Source of the DNA: a virus
DNA: 32,625 nt
Reading direction: 5' to 3' (one strand)
IMG/VR virus record: IMGVR_UViG_3300017989_000294
Span: 1 to 32,625 of that record
In this document: positions 1 through 7,621 of the stretch, in pieces
Position numbering within the stretch: position 1 is the stretch's first letter
Layout: each line of letters begins with the position of its first letter
Position numbers and translations under genes: made by a program
The notes under the pieces: model-generated
The model's input: the letters and a program-made list of their open reading frames with translations, nothing else
The model's database searches: none
Told to the model about the DNA's origin: nothing

Positions 1-86
1 CGGACATCGGCCGCGTCGTCCCCCTTCTCCTGGATGATCCTCGTGATGCCCAGCGCCAGCCGGAGCAGCAGCTCGAAGTACTTCAT
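1..86 (-). CDS. 5' end of a small unidentified protein (partial)
   Basis: An ATG overlaps the stop of the upstream gene (ATGA) and opens a frame that runs off the left edge. Only about 28 residues are visible, beginning MKYFELLLRLALGITRIIQE. They look like an amphipathic or hydrophobic helix followed by acidic residues. The translational coupling to the secreted protein and the holin-like gene upstream suggests it belongs to the same lysis or accessory operon. Its function cannot be read from so short a piece. Confidence 0.55.
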   Translation of the reverse strand, partial: MKYFELLLRLALGITRIIQEKGDDAADV

Positions 87-640
87 GGCGTCACCTCGTC
101 GGGGTCAGGGTCGGGCGAGATGATGTCCAGGAGATTGGCCCCGCCCGCGATGGCCGTGTCGAGCGCGTTGGGGACTTCGACCTTGCACCTGATGAGGATG
201 GCCAGTATGTCCTCGAGCCCTCGCAGGACGGAACGTGTGGCGTTGACGGCCTTCTGCCATGTCGGCTTGTCCGGTTCCGTCGCTTCGCCCCACGCATCCA
301 GGGCCTCCTCGAGCGCGTCCAGCCCCAGGGCGGTAGACACCTTGGCGGTCTGGTAGCGCTCGTTGTGTTCGTCGAGGTCGGCCAGGGCCTCCTCGAACAG
401 GGCGAGCTTCTCCTCGTCGGAGAGGCCGGGGTTGTCCGCGATGATCTTGTCCCCGATCTCGTCGGAGCGGAGCTCGTAGAACTCCTCCCACGCCTTGTTC
501 GCCTGGACGAGGGCCTTGCCGGCCTTGTTCTTCCACTTCCAGATCTGGGAGCGGACGTCTTCCTTCTCGCACTTCTCCGCCGTGCTCATGACCGCCATGA
601 GGATGGCGACCATCAGCAGGGCTGTCGGCTTGCGCTTCAC
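83..640 (-). CDS. Secreted or membrane-anchored helical protein, likely in the lysis cassette
   Basis: The predicted product is 185 residues. I chose the GTG at 640 because it overlaps the TGA of the holin-like gene (GTGA). A longer frame upstream reads through that gene and is implausible. The N-terminus has basic residues, then a hydrophobic stretch (ALLMVAILMAVM), which reads as a signal peptide or single membrane anchor. Two cysteines follow shortly (EKCEKED), but there is no proper lipobox. The rest is charged and helical, ending in a Pro/Asp-rich tail (SPDPDPDEVTP). I recognise no family. Its place just after a holin-like gene would suit a spanin-like or accessory lysis protein, but that is inference from position only. 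Confidence 0.6.
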   Translation of the reverse strand: MKRKPTALLMVAILMAVMSTAEKCEKEDVRSQIWKWKNKAGKALVQANKAWEEFYELRSDEIGDKIIADNPGLSDEEKLALFEEALADLDEHNERYQTAKVSTALGLDALEEALDAWGEATEPDKPTWQKAVNATRSVLRGLEDILAILIRCKVEVPNALDTAIAGGANLLDIISPDPDPDEVTP

Positions 641-1308
641 TGCCCACCCCCGATCATCGCTCCCCCCCGCTGGGGCTCGCTGGTCTGGTTCACGGTCACG
701 GACTGGAGCTCCAGGGGCCGGCTCTCGAGCAACGCCGCCTCGATGAGCTTCTGCAGGCGTTCCCGGCCCATCTGGGGCAGCTGCAGCTCGTTCGCCATCT
801 CGAGGGCGATATCGAGCGCCGCCTCCATCTTCTGTGCTCCCTTCGGAGCTTCGCCGTCCGGGAGCTTCAGGATCCCCGCTCGGAGCCTCTCCTCGACAGA
901 CTTCCAGGCCAGACCAGCGATGTTCTGGTACATGGTGAACTGCTGGGCCGTGATGTTGATGCCCGTGTGCTTCCTCAGGTAGTACGTGGCCACGAGCCCC
1001 AGAGTGAGGAGCAGGCCACCGATGACGTACACGAACGTTGGGAGCAGCTTCAGGGCCAGGAGCTTCAGGTAGTCGCTCCAGGTCCACTCGGCCGGGAGCT
1101 CTCCGGTCTCCACCGGGGCCGGCTCGGGTGCCGGCGCCACGGACGGCACCGCCGAGATCGTCTCGGGCTCGAGCGCGACCGGGCCGGGCTCGAGCGCCGG
1201 CGCGGCCATGGTGGTCATGCGATCAGGTTCCTGGGCGCCGGCCGTCTGGCCGAGGACACCCGCCAGGAGGATGGCGCACAGCGCCACCCACGGTGCGTAC
1301 CGCTTCAT
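637..1308 (-). CDS. Holin_LLH-like membrane protein with N-terminal signal peptide
   Basis: The product is 223 residues and starts at an ATG behind a GAGGTG ribosome site. Residues 1-25 look like a cleavable signal peptide ending near AGA. Residues 30-72 are an Ala/Pro/Glu-rich linker, and residues about 88-110 form a strong membrane helix. After that comes a cytosolic helical domain with an Ala-rich, K/E-rich pattern ending in a helix LQKLIEAALLE, which resembles the C-terminal half of the Holin_LLH family (Lactobacillus phage LL-H holin). Holins permeabilise the inner membrane to release endolysin. The long secreted N-terminal extension is unusual for that family. The 217 bp upstream hold no gene I can support, and the gene probably has its own leader there. 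Family assignment is by pattern only. Confidence 0.6.
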   Translation of the reverse strand: MKRYAPWVALCAILLAGVLGQTAGAQEPDRMTTMAAPALEPGPVALEPETISAVPSVAPAPEPAPVETGELPAEWTWSDYLKLLALKLLPTFVYVIGGLLLTLGLVATYYLRKHTGINITAQQFTMYQNIAGLAWKSVEERLRAGILKLPDGEAPKGAQKMEAALDIALEMANELQLPQMGRERLQKLIEAALLESRPLELQSVTVNQTSEPQRGGAMIGGGQ

Positions 1309-1525
1309 GGTTCACCTCGTTGTGATGGAGAGTCCTGGGCCCTACCTCGGCCCCCTACCACACACTCCCATCCACCTCATGGGGTTGACAGGCTGGGATA
1401 CGTGATTATCTGCTGGAGTACGGGCCGGCGGCGGTCCTGGCGGCTATCCCCGTGGGGGGGGACCGACTGGTTCCATGCCGCAGGGAAAACCCTCCAAGCT
1501 CGCCACCGCCGACGGCTCGACCAAT

Positions 1526-1816
1526 TTACCCCCCGAACGTCTTGTACGCCTCGAGGAAGAGGTAGACCAGGAAGACCAGCACGCCGATCCCTCCGAGGAT
1601 GTACGTGCGCCAGTGCTGGAGCTTGGAGATCTTGCCGTTCTGGATCGCGAACTTCTGACTCCCCTCGTTGAGGCGGGTCATGACCTGCTCGAAGCCCGTG
1701 TCGACCGTCCTCTCCAGGCTGTCCATCCGGGTCTCCACGCGGGTTATCCGCTGGCCGAACTCCAGGATCGTGCCGGGGGGCAAGGTCTGCTCCATGGGGT
1801 CGTCTCTCGGTGGCAT
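1526..1816 (-). CDS. XhlA-like coiled-coil membrane protein
   Basis: This is a 96-residue protein starting at an ATG with GGAGA upstream, directly after the stop of the last fibre gene. Residues about 20-60 have a coiled-coil pattern (RITRVETRMDSLERTVDTGF), followed by KLQHWRTYILGG and one C-terminal membrane helix (about 72-90). This layout, soluble coiled coil then tail anchor, matches the haemolysin XhlA family found beside holins and endolysins in Bacillus phage PBSX and many other phages. It probably works in the inner membrane with the downstream holin-like protein. It could instead be a tail-associated membrane protein, but proximity to the holin favours lysis. Confidence 0.6.
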   Translation of the reverse strand: MPPRDDPMEQTLPPGTILEFGQRITRVETRMDSLERTVDTGFEQVMTRLNEGSQKFAIQNGKISKLQHWRTYILGGIGVLVFLVYLFLEAYKTFGG

Positions 1817-1826
1817 CCAGGGTCTC

Positions 1827-3257
1827 CTACGGGTCGTAGCCCGTGATCATGCGCTTCGTGATGTTCTGGAACTGCCCGCTCAGGCCCATGGACACGCCCG
1901 GTGCCGTGCCTTGGTTCGCCAGCGACGTCTCCGTGCCCAGCGGGAAGAGGTCCGACCGCCATGGGAAGTCGAGCAGCGGATCGCCCAGGCACAGCGGGTC
2001 GATCTCCGGGTTGCGGAGGCACGCGATGATCTCGTCCTCGAGTTCGTCGGGGACCTCGTCTACCTCCCAGTACGCCTGCCGGATGCACGGGCCGTTGCCG
2101 TTGAATCCACACACGCTGTTCGCCCCCTCAAAGTCAATCGCCGCGTCGATGGTCAGGTCGCCGATGTGGTGGCCGTTGAGGATCAGTTTGACATTCGTTC
2201 CTTCGCAGATGAAGTAGAGGTCACCCCACCACTCATATTGATCCTGGAACAGCGCCTGGAGAGGTGCCAATCCGCCGGCCGCCTTGGCGTAGGCGGCCAG
2301 TGCGGGCGTGCTGGTCTGCCTCCAGTACAGGAAATCATCCGAACTGTTGCCAGTGATCGACGCCATGCTGTGCGCGCCACCGCCGGGTACGATGTGCGAC
2401 GGTGGGAACAGCACGCGAGCGATCACGGGCTTACCACCGACGAAGCCAAGATCGTCGATCCCGGTTCCCGCCGTCGTGCCAGGGATGCACGAGTACCAGG
2501 ACCGGCGCACTGACGGCAGGGGAACGCGACGTGGCACTCGCACATTGTCGCAGTCCAGGCCACCCTGCCAAGTCATGTTCTGCCCTGAGTCACCGTGATC
2601 AATAATGGTCGCAGACCCCTCCACTCCCTCGCCCCAGTTCCAGTCGCTGTATCGTGTCCCGACACGCTCGCGGATCTTCGCGTGCAGCGGCGTCTGCGGG
2701 TCCATCATGCCGCGCAGCCAGTCACCCCACTGGCCCTCCGTGGGAACAGCTCCAGCCTCGAGCGTCAGCAGCGATGCTCGCCAGTGGTGCATCTGGCAAT
2801 CGATGGCACCGCCCGCCGTGTTGAAGTAGACCCAGTTCGTGCCGCTCAGGTCGGGATCCTGCGACAGCGGGTTCTGCATCATCAACCGACCGTCGCGCCA
2901 CACCTCCATGACGCCGTTGTCCCTGTCGAAGACGAAGGCGTGGAAGAACTCGCCGCCACGCGTGAACATGACCGGGTCGCCGTACTTGCTCGTGCCCGTG
3001 TGCTCGGCCCACCAGCGCACGCCCCCGCCAGGATACGTGTACGCGTTGACCGACTCGTCCGGTGTCACGCTGTCCCTGATACGGAAAGGGATGTACTCTC
3101 CGGCCGACATCTTCTCCGGGTCGAAGATATGGAACCAGTGCAGGAACACGATGGCCTCGCCGTTCGGCAGCGCCGGGTACGTGACCTGCGCGTTCCGCGT
3201 CGAGCCCACACCACTGGCCGCGCCCAGGAGATCCCGTCCGCTTGGAACCGCGATCAT
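1827..3257 (-). CDS. Tail fibre/receptor-binding protein with two LamG-like domains
   Basis: The product is 476 residues from the ATG at 3257, which overlaps the TGA of the upstream gene and follows GAGGTG. Frame further upstream reads into that gene and is rejected. Two beta-rich, Trp/Gly-rich halves are visible. The first, about residues 25-215, has strands typical of laminin-G/concanavalin folds (DNGVMEVWRDGRLMMQNP). The second, about 265-400, carries NVKLILNGHHIGDLTID. The C-terminus (about 405-476) is a different, acidic, Cys-containing segment. Such proteins usually sit at the tail tip or fibre and bind surface glycans. It is the last of a run of five putative fibre genes, and the fold call is by motif only. 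Confidence 0.6.
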   Translation of the reverse strand: MIAVPSGRDLLGAASGVGSTRNAQVTYPALPNGEAIVFLHWFHIFDPEKMSAGEYIPFRIRDSVTPDESVNAYTYPGGGVRWWAEHTGTSKYGDPVMFTRGGEFFHAFVFDRDNGVMEVWRDGRLMMQNPLSQDPDLSGTNWVYFNTAGGAIDCQMHHWRASLLTLEAGAVPTEGQWGDWLRGMMDPQTPLHAKIRERVGTRYSDWNWGEGVEGSATIIDHGDSGQNMTWQGGLDCDNVRVPRRVPLPSVRRSWYSCIPGTTAGTGIDDLGFVGGKPVIARVLFPPSHIVPGGGAHSMASITGNSSDDFLYWRQTSTPALAAYAKAAGGLAPLQALFQDQYEWWGDLYFICEGTNVKLILNGHHIGDLTIDAAIDFEGANSVCGFNGNGPCIRQAYWEVDEVPDELEDEIIACLRNPEIDPLCLGDPLLDFPWRSDLFPLGTETSLANQGTAPGVSMGLSGQFQNITKRMITGYDP

Positions 3258-4717
3258 GCTGCACCTCGCAGACGCAGCGTCCGCAGGTTGCCGATGGACC
3301 CTCCGACCGGCAGGTCGCATGTTCCCGGCTGCGCCAGGTTGATCATGCTCGTGCTACCGTAGCTCTGCGCCGTGGTGTTGTTCAGGTACTCGGCGTAGAT
3401 GGCGTTCGCGTCGTAGTCGTAGGTCTCCCGCTTCCACGGGTCGCTCACGCGGGCGCGCATGACCTCTAGGAAGTCGCTCGGCACGCTGGATGCCGCGCCG
3501 GGCCAATACCACAGGCGCGAGGCGAGGACGCCGTCCTCCTCCGTGTTGCGCCCGAAGACCACCTGCACGTCGCCGCTCATGTCCAGGCCAGCCGGGAGGG
3601 CCTCCTGCTTGCCCATGAAGATCCCGTTGACGTAGGCGCGGCACCACGCACCGGCGGCGTCGATGACCTGCGTGATCACGTTGATGCCTTCCCGGCCGTA
3701 TTCGCTGTATCCTGGGCCGGTGATCAGGACGGACCTGTACGACCCGCCGATCCTGAACTGCGCCCACAACTCCCCGCTGGTGTTGACGTTGATCTGGATC
3801 TTCTCGTTGAGCGAATCGGCAGAGTACGCGATCAGCGTCAGGCCCACGGGCAGGGATGACACCTCGCTGATGATCGCCTCGTGGATGAACGACCCTGCCC
3901 CGAGGCCGAGGTCGTCCGTGTTAATACCCCGCGTATTGTGGTCCAGCGTGAACCAGTCCTCGTCCGGCTTCGCAATGGGGGCACGGATGATCTGCGTGCG
4001 TACCTCGGCCCATTCGAGCGATCCGCTGATGGTGAAGTCCCCGCCCGTCCCGTCGTTCGGGACGCTCGTCGCTGTGAAGTTGCTCACGTCGTAGAAGTTA
4101 GGCTGCGACCGCACAGCGGCCGTGTATGCGGAATCCAGGATCCGCAGCAGCGTCGGGCTCTCCTCCCACGGGTTGTCGTACCGCTCGGCCGCGATCTGGT
4201 CGAGCTCCTCCTCGGTCGGGAACACGCCGGCCGGGAAGATGATCAGCCGACCCATTGCTTGACGGAGGACGCGGTTGTTGATCGTCACGCCGCCCAGCGT
4301 AAGGTTCGTTGAGTCGATATCCGTTGCTGCTTCGCCAACCAGGGCGGTCTTGTCCCCGGCGTCCTCCCCGTTCACGTGGAAGTAGACCTTTGTGTCGCGG
4401 TCCACGGCCACCATGCCGTGCAGCATCGCACCCGTGATCGAAGTGGTAGCGAGGCTGGTCACGCTCGTCGAACCGAGGTACATAACCAGCTGCTGCCCGT
4501 TCTGGTTTAGCCCGCACTGCATCGTATGCGTCCCGCCAGTGACCTGGACGCAGTACGTTGTCGGCTGTACGGACAATCCGGGCTGCGCCCAGAACTCGAC
4601 GAGGTAATCTGAGAGGCTGATCTCATACTCGGCATCTGTATCGACGAGGTGGCCGCCGCCGGCCCGGAGCGCCAGCCCCGGCCAGTCCTTGCCCACCGGT
4701 ATCGGCAGTCCGCGCAC
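3254..4717 (-). CDS. Tail fibre protein with two LamG/concanavalin-like domains
   Basis: The predicted product is 487 residues, started by GTG behind GAGGAG and only 3 nt after the previous stop. The first domain (about 8-175) shows the LamG signature of a carbohydrate-binding jelly roll: KVYFHVNGEDAGDK, then NLTLGG, then GRLIIFPAGVFPTEEELDQI. The second (about 215-455) repeats the layout with WCRAYVNGIFMGKQEALP and VQVVFGRN. The C-terminal 30 residues are a low-complexity Gly/Leu/Arg tail. It likely works with the following fibre gene, to which it is translationally coupled, in host recognition. Base composition is somewhat less GC-rich than in the tail core genes, as is common for fast-evolving fibre genes. 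Confidence 0.65.
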   Translation of the reverse strand: MRGLPIPVGKDWPGLALRAGGGHLVDTDAEYEISLSDYLVEFWAQPGLSVQPTTYCVQVTGGTHTMQCGLNQNGQQLVMYLGSTSVTSLATTSITGAMLHGMVAVDRDTKVYFHVNGEDAGDKTALVGEAATDIDSTNLTLGGVTINNRVLRQAMGRLIIFPAGVFPTEEELDQIAAERYDNPWEESPTLLRILDSAYTAAVRSQPNFYDVSNFTATSVPNDGTGGDFTISGSLEWAEVRTQIIRAPIAKPDEDWFTLDHNTRGINTDDLGLGAGSFIHEAIISEVSSLPVGLTLIAYSADSLNEKIQINVNTSGELWAQFRIGGSYRSVLITGPGYSEYGREGINVITQVIDAAGAWCRAYVNGIFMGKQEALPAGLDMSGDVQVVFGRNTEEDGVLASRLWYWPGAASSVPSDFLEVMRARVSDPWKRETYDYDANAIYAEYLNNTTAQSYGSTSMINLAQPGTCDLPVGGSIGNLRTLRLRGAA

Positions 4718-4720
4718 GGC

Positions 4721-5005
4721 CTACTCCTCGGACGCCAGGTCCGTTGCCTCGATCGTCTCGGACTTCTTCATGACCGGGTGCTCGGGCAGCTCCTTTTCCT
4801 TCTCGAGCTTCGGCAGCAGCGTCCTGAGCCGCGCGGCCACCATGGCCTTGCGCCCGGCCTCGTCCTTGTAGCCGGTCACGGCGAGCGTGAGCGGCCGGCC
4901 GTCCTTCCACTCGACGGGGTTGCCCTTGTCGTCCTTGATCAGGACGTCGCTCTCGAACGAGCCGTCCTTCCGCACCTTCTCGGTGTACTCTGCGGTGTAG
5001 TCCAT
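4721..5005 (-). CDS. Small protein of the fibre cluster, unknown function
   Basis: This 94-residue protein starts at an ATG after a perfect AGGAGG. The first half reads like a small beta domain (SDVLIKDDKGNPVEWKDGRP, LTLAVTGYKD). The second is a Lys/Glu-rich helix with a disordered acidic end (ATDLASEE). It sits between two fibre genes with almost no spacing, so it could be a fibre assembly chaperone or a fibre-tip attachment protein. No family is recognised, and the coding call rests on the ribosome site, tight spacing and sensible composition. Confidence 0.6.
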   Translation of the reverse strand: MDYTAEYTEKVRKDGSFESDVLIKDDKGNPVEWKDGRPLTLAVTGYKDEAGRKAMVAARLRTLLPKLEKEKELPEHPVMKKSETIEATDLASEE

Positions 5006-5026
5006 GATCTCCTCCTGGTGCGGGGC

Positions 5027-5524
5027 CTAGAGCCTGTAGGCGGTGAACATCCCATCGTCCCCGGCATTCGCTGAGGCCAAGTAGATGAGGTTGGCGTTGA
5101 TGATGCGGATCGGCAGCGGCACGACGTTGCCGATGGGCACGATGGCCCCTGCCGTCGTGATGTCGCTCTTGCCGTGGATGATGGGCCCCGTGCCCACTCC
5201 ACTCAGAAGAACCAGGTCGCAGGGCGTGTCCGCGGCCGTGAGCTGGTAGGCGGTGTTCGCCACGGTGAGGTCCACAGTACCCTGGCCCACGATGGTCGCG
5301 TGCGACCGCAGCCACGCCGTCACGCTGGAGCTGTCGTACATCAGCCCCTGGGTCAGGTGCATGTGCCGGGAACCGACGGCGTTGCAGATCGCCTCGATGA
5401 CCTCGTCGTCCACCTCGGGCGTGGGCGTGCTCGTGTGGACCCGCATGTGCGGGAGCCTCGGCTGCACCCAGGCACCGAGCTTGTTGAAGATGTGCTGCAG
5501 CGTATCGGCGTGTGCCTTTGCCAT
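5027..5524 (-). CDS. Tail/fibre structural protein, unknown family
   Basis: The product is 165 residues, begun at the ATG at 5524 because GAGGAG lies just upstream and the longer frame would overlap the previous gene's end. The N-terminal 65 residues look helical and His-rich (QPRLPHMRVHTSTP). The remainder is beta-rich with small residues (VDLTVANTAYQLTAADTPCDLV, split over several strands) and resembles a jelly-roll or fibre-tip domain. It is placed between a concanavalin-like tail protein and LamG fibre proteins, so a structural role in the fibre network is likely. No named family is recognised. Confidence 0.55.
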   Translation of the reverse strand: MAKAHADTLQHIFNKLGAWVQPRLPHMRVHTSTPTPEVDDEVIEAICNAVGSRHMHLTQGLMYDSSSVTAWLRSHATIVGQGTVDLTVANTAYQLTAADTPCDLVLLSGVGTGPIIHGKSDITTAGAIVPIGNVVPLPIRIINANLIYLASANAGDDGMFTAYRL

Positions 5525-5537
5525 GGGCCTGTCTCCT

Positions 5538-6374
5538 CTACGTGTAGGCCTCGGTGCTGTGGCACCGGACGTAGTCGGTGTAGTGGTCCTCACCCCCGGA
5601 GTTCGAGGTCACGGTGGTCCTCGGGTCGGCCATGACCGAGGGAGGCGTGGCCGTGAGGGTCACGTCCTCCTCGCCCGTCTCGCCCTCGTCATAGATGAAC
5701 CGTGCCGTGGTCCCCGTGGTGATGATCTTGAACGTGTGCCAGTCGGGCACGCTGTCTGGCGAGGCCGTGAGTACCTGCGAGCCCTGGGAAACGCCCCCGC
5801 TCATCACCTCGACCGTCCAGGCAGGGAACCCGCCTGCAGTCCTCGTCGAGTGGAACATGACGTAGTTGTTCGAGTCCTTCCACAGCCCGATCCGCAGGAT
5901 GTCGCCGGCCGTGCTGGGCAGCGAGCTGATCGTGTGCCGGATCTGGACCTCGGTGCTCTGCATGTCGAACACGCCGTCCGCCCCACCCCACCCCGTCTCC
6001 GTGGCGGCGACGGCCTGGACCTTGCCGACGCCCACCGCGTCCGACCAGGTGTTGGCCACGCTGCCCGTTCCGCCGATGTCATCCAGGTAGATGGACGCTG
6101 CGACGCCCGAGTACCCCACGAACTCCTCGTCGAAGCCCGGGTAGACTTTCTCGAGCTCGTCCAGGCGATACTCATGGCTCCTGGGGTCCGTGCTGCCCTG
6201 GGCCCCGACGGTCTTCCAGATGCTGATGAGATCGTCGAGGGCCCGGTTCACCTCGTCGGCGACGATCTGCAGCAGGCCCTTGCCCCACTTGAGGCCCGGC
6301 TGCTGCTTGGTCGGGCCGTAGGAGCCCTCGGTCCTCGAGGGGGGAGAGCCGCTCAGGTAGGAGCCCTCACTCAT
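5538..6374 (-). CDS. Tail protein with concanavalin/glucanase-like domain
   Basis: This is a 278-residue protein whose start overlaps the preceding stop. The first 40 residues are Ser/Gly/Pro-rich, followed by a helix (KGLLQIVADEVNRALDDLIS) that probably docks on the baseplate. Residues about 85-270 look like a concanavalin-type beta sandwich: ILRIGLWKDSNNYVMFHST, then a WHTFKI strand, then a strand resembling the sheet edge in glucanase-like lectin domains (TARFIYDEGETGEED). It probably links the gp48-type baseplate protein to the fibres or binds a host surface sugar. No catalytic Glu-x-Asp-x-x-Glu motif of true glucanases is visible, so binding rather than cleavage is favoured. Confidence 0.55.
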   Translation of the reverse strand: MSEGSYLSGSPPSRTEGSYGPTKQQPGLKWGKGLLQIVADEVNRALDDLISIWKTVGAQGSTDPRSHEYRLDELEKVYPGFDEEFVGYSGVAASIYLDDIGGTGSVANTWSDAVGVGKVQAVAATETGWGGADGVFDMQSTEVQIRHTISSLPSTAGDILRIGLWKDSNNYVMFHSTRTAGGFPAWTVEVMSGGVSQGSQVLTASPDSVPDWHTFKIITTGTTARFIYDEGETGEEDVTLTATPPSVMADPRTTVTSNSGGEDHYTDYVRCHSTEAYT

Positions 6375-6922
6375 GGCGTCCCTCCGATCGGGCCGGTCAG
6401 GCCGATGACACCCCAGAGATAGACCGGCGAGCCGATGTTGTTGTAGCAGGCGAGCTTGCCCGTGGTGGTGACGTAGATGTAGAAGTTGGTCCAGGGCGTC
6501 CAGTACTCACCAATGCCCTGGCCGGTGCTCAGGGTAGGAGGTGCTCCACCTGTGGCGCCCTTTCCCGTGTAGCCGTCGAGCTCCTGCTTGGCGTAGGTCG
6601 ACGCTGCAGCGTAGCCAGTCCCGCCAGGCATCTTGCTGTCGGCATCCTCACCGGCCACCCATGCCCGGTCCACGTACCTGTCCCGCCAGTCGACCGAGTC
6701 ATCCAGGATCGTCTCGCCCCCCGTGGTGCACTCGTGGTGCAGGCCGATGCGCGCCTCTCCGACTCGACGAGCCTTGATGCTGCCGGGCGCCGACCAAGTC
6801 GATGGCTTCGCGTCGGTGCAACCGTCAGCGAGTCGATGCTCGACCATCGCGTCCTGCATCTCCTCCAGCTCCTGGCCGTAGATGTCTGCAGGGTCGCTGT
6901 AGCTCTGTACTCGTGGGTCCAT
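6371..6922 (-). CDS. Baseplate-proximal tail protein, unknown family
   Basis: The product is 183 residues from an ATG 9 nt after the gp48-like stop. The N-terminus is acidic and helical (IYGQELEEMQDAMVEH). The middle has many Trp/Asp turns, and the C-terminus ends in a beta-rich segment (FYIYVTTTGKLACYNNIGS) of the kind that forms the first domain of trimeric fibres. In Mu this position is held by the tail fibre genes that follow gp48. I do not recognise a family. It could be the adaptor that carries the fibres encoded further downstream. Confidence 0.5.
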   Translation of the reverse strand: MDPRVQSYSDPADIYGQELEEMQDAMVEHRLADGCTDAKPSTWSAPGSIKARRVGEARIGLHHECTTGGETILDDSVDWRDRYVDRAWVAGEDADSKMPGGTGYAAASTYAKQELDGYTGKGATGGAPPTLSTGQGIGEYWTPWTNFYIYVTTTGKLACYNNIGSPVYLWGVIGLTGPIGGTP

Positions 6923-6931
6923 GCGAATGCC

Positions 6932-7606
6932 CTATGGTGAGTGTTTGATGAGGTTGCGGCCGGTCTTCTCGGGGCCCGAGCCTGTCTTGAAGTACTGCGG
7001 TGTCGTGATGTCCGATGGATCGGCCTCGCGACAGCCACCGTAGGGGCCCCGTCCATGCCGGGTATGAGCCGGCTTCCAGCGGTCAACGATCTCGTTGATG
7101 TCCCCCCGCAGTTGGTCGTCCTCGAGGGTGTCCTCCATGAGGAGGGTGAAGAATTCGAAGATGTTCGACGGCTTATCCGTGCAGTCCGCAGCGACACGCT
7201 CGAGGATGTGCACCTCGTCGACTCCGGCAAGGTTCAGAATGGCCGAGACGATGTCGCTCGGTCGGGCTCCCATGGCCGTCTGGCAGAAGGCCAGAACGCG
7301 GGCCATCCGGTCCCCGAGGTACATCTCGGGCGGTGCCGAAGGCACGTTCTTGATGTACTCCCATGTCTCGACCGAGTACCGGGCGATGCCGGGGAAGGCC
7401 TGGTCCCTGACCGCTTCGACGTAGCTCCTCACCTCGGCCAGGAATCCGGCCCGGACCAGCAGGAACTTCTGGAAGTCCGTCGGATCGGACTCTGTCCCCG
7501 TCTCCATCGCGCCCTCGCCCCAGGATCTGCCCAGGGCTCGAGCGAGGCGCGTCACCGCGCTCTCGGAGCCGAAGAGGTCCCCGAAGAAGTCTCCGAATAC
7601 TGCCAT
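6932..7606 (-). CDS. Mu gp48-like tail protein (tail protein I / YmfQ type)
   Basis: This 224-residue protein directly follows the baseplate J gene, as gp48 follows gp47 in Mu. It is mostly helical and carries the family's late motif, DRWKPAHTRH, around residues 183-192, corresponding to the conserved 'lkPaHT' region of gp48/P2 gpI-type proteins. In Mu and P2 this protein belongs to the baseplate wedge and connects it to the fibres. Residues after about 195 form a Gly-rich tail that may anchor the next protein. Identification rests on synteny plus this motif. Confidence 0.7.
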   Translation of the reverse strand: MAVFGDFFGDLFGSESAVTRLARALGRSWGEGAMETGTESDPTDFQKFLLVRAGFLAEVRSYVEAVRDQAFPGIARYSVETWEYIKNVPSAPPEMYLGDRMARVLAFCQTAMGARPSDIVSAILNLAGVDEVHILERVAADCTDKPSNIFEFFTLLMEDTLEDDQLRGDINEIVDRWKPAHTRHGRGPYGGCREADPSDITTPQYFKTGSGPEKTGRNLIKHSP

Positions 7607-7621
7607 CGATTGTCTGCCCGG

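Noticed and set aside
1384-1410. Perfect TTGACA box on the plus strand
   Set aside because: No fitting -10 box at 16-18 bp (TATCTG at 16 bp is poor), and no plus-strand gene follows.
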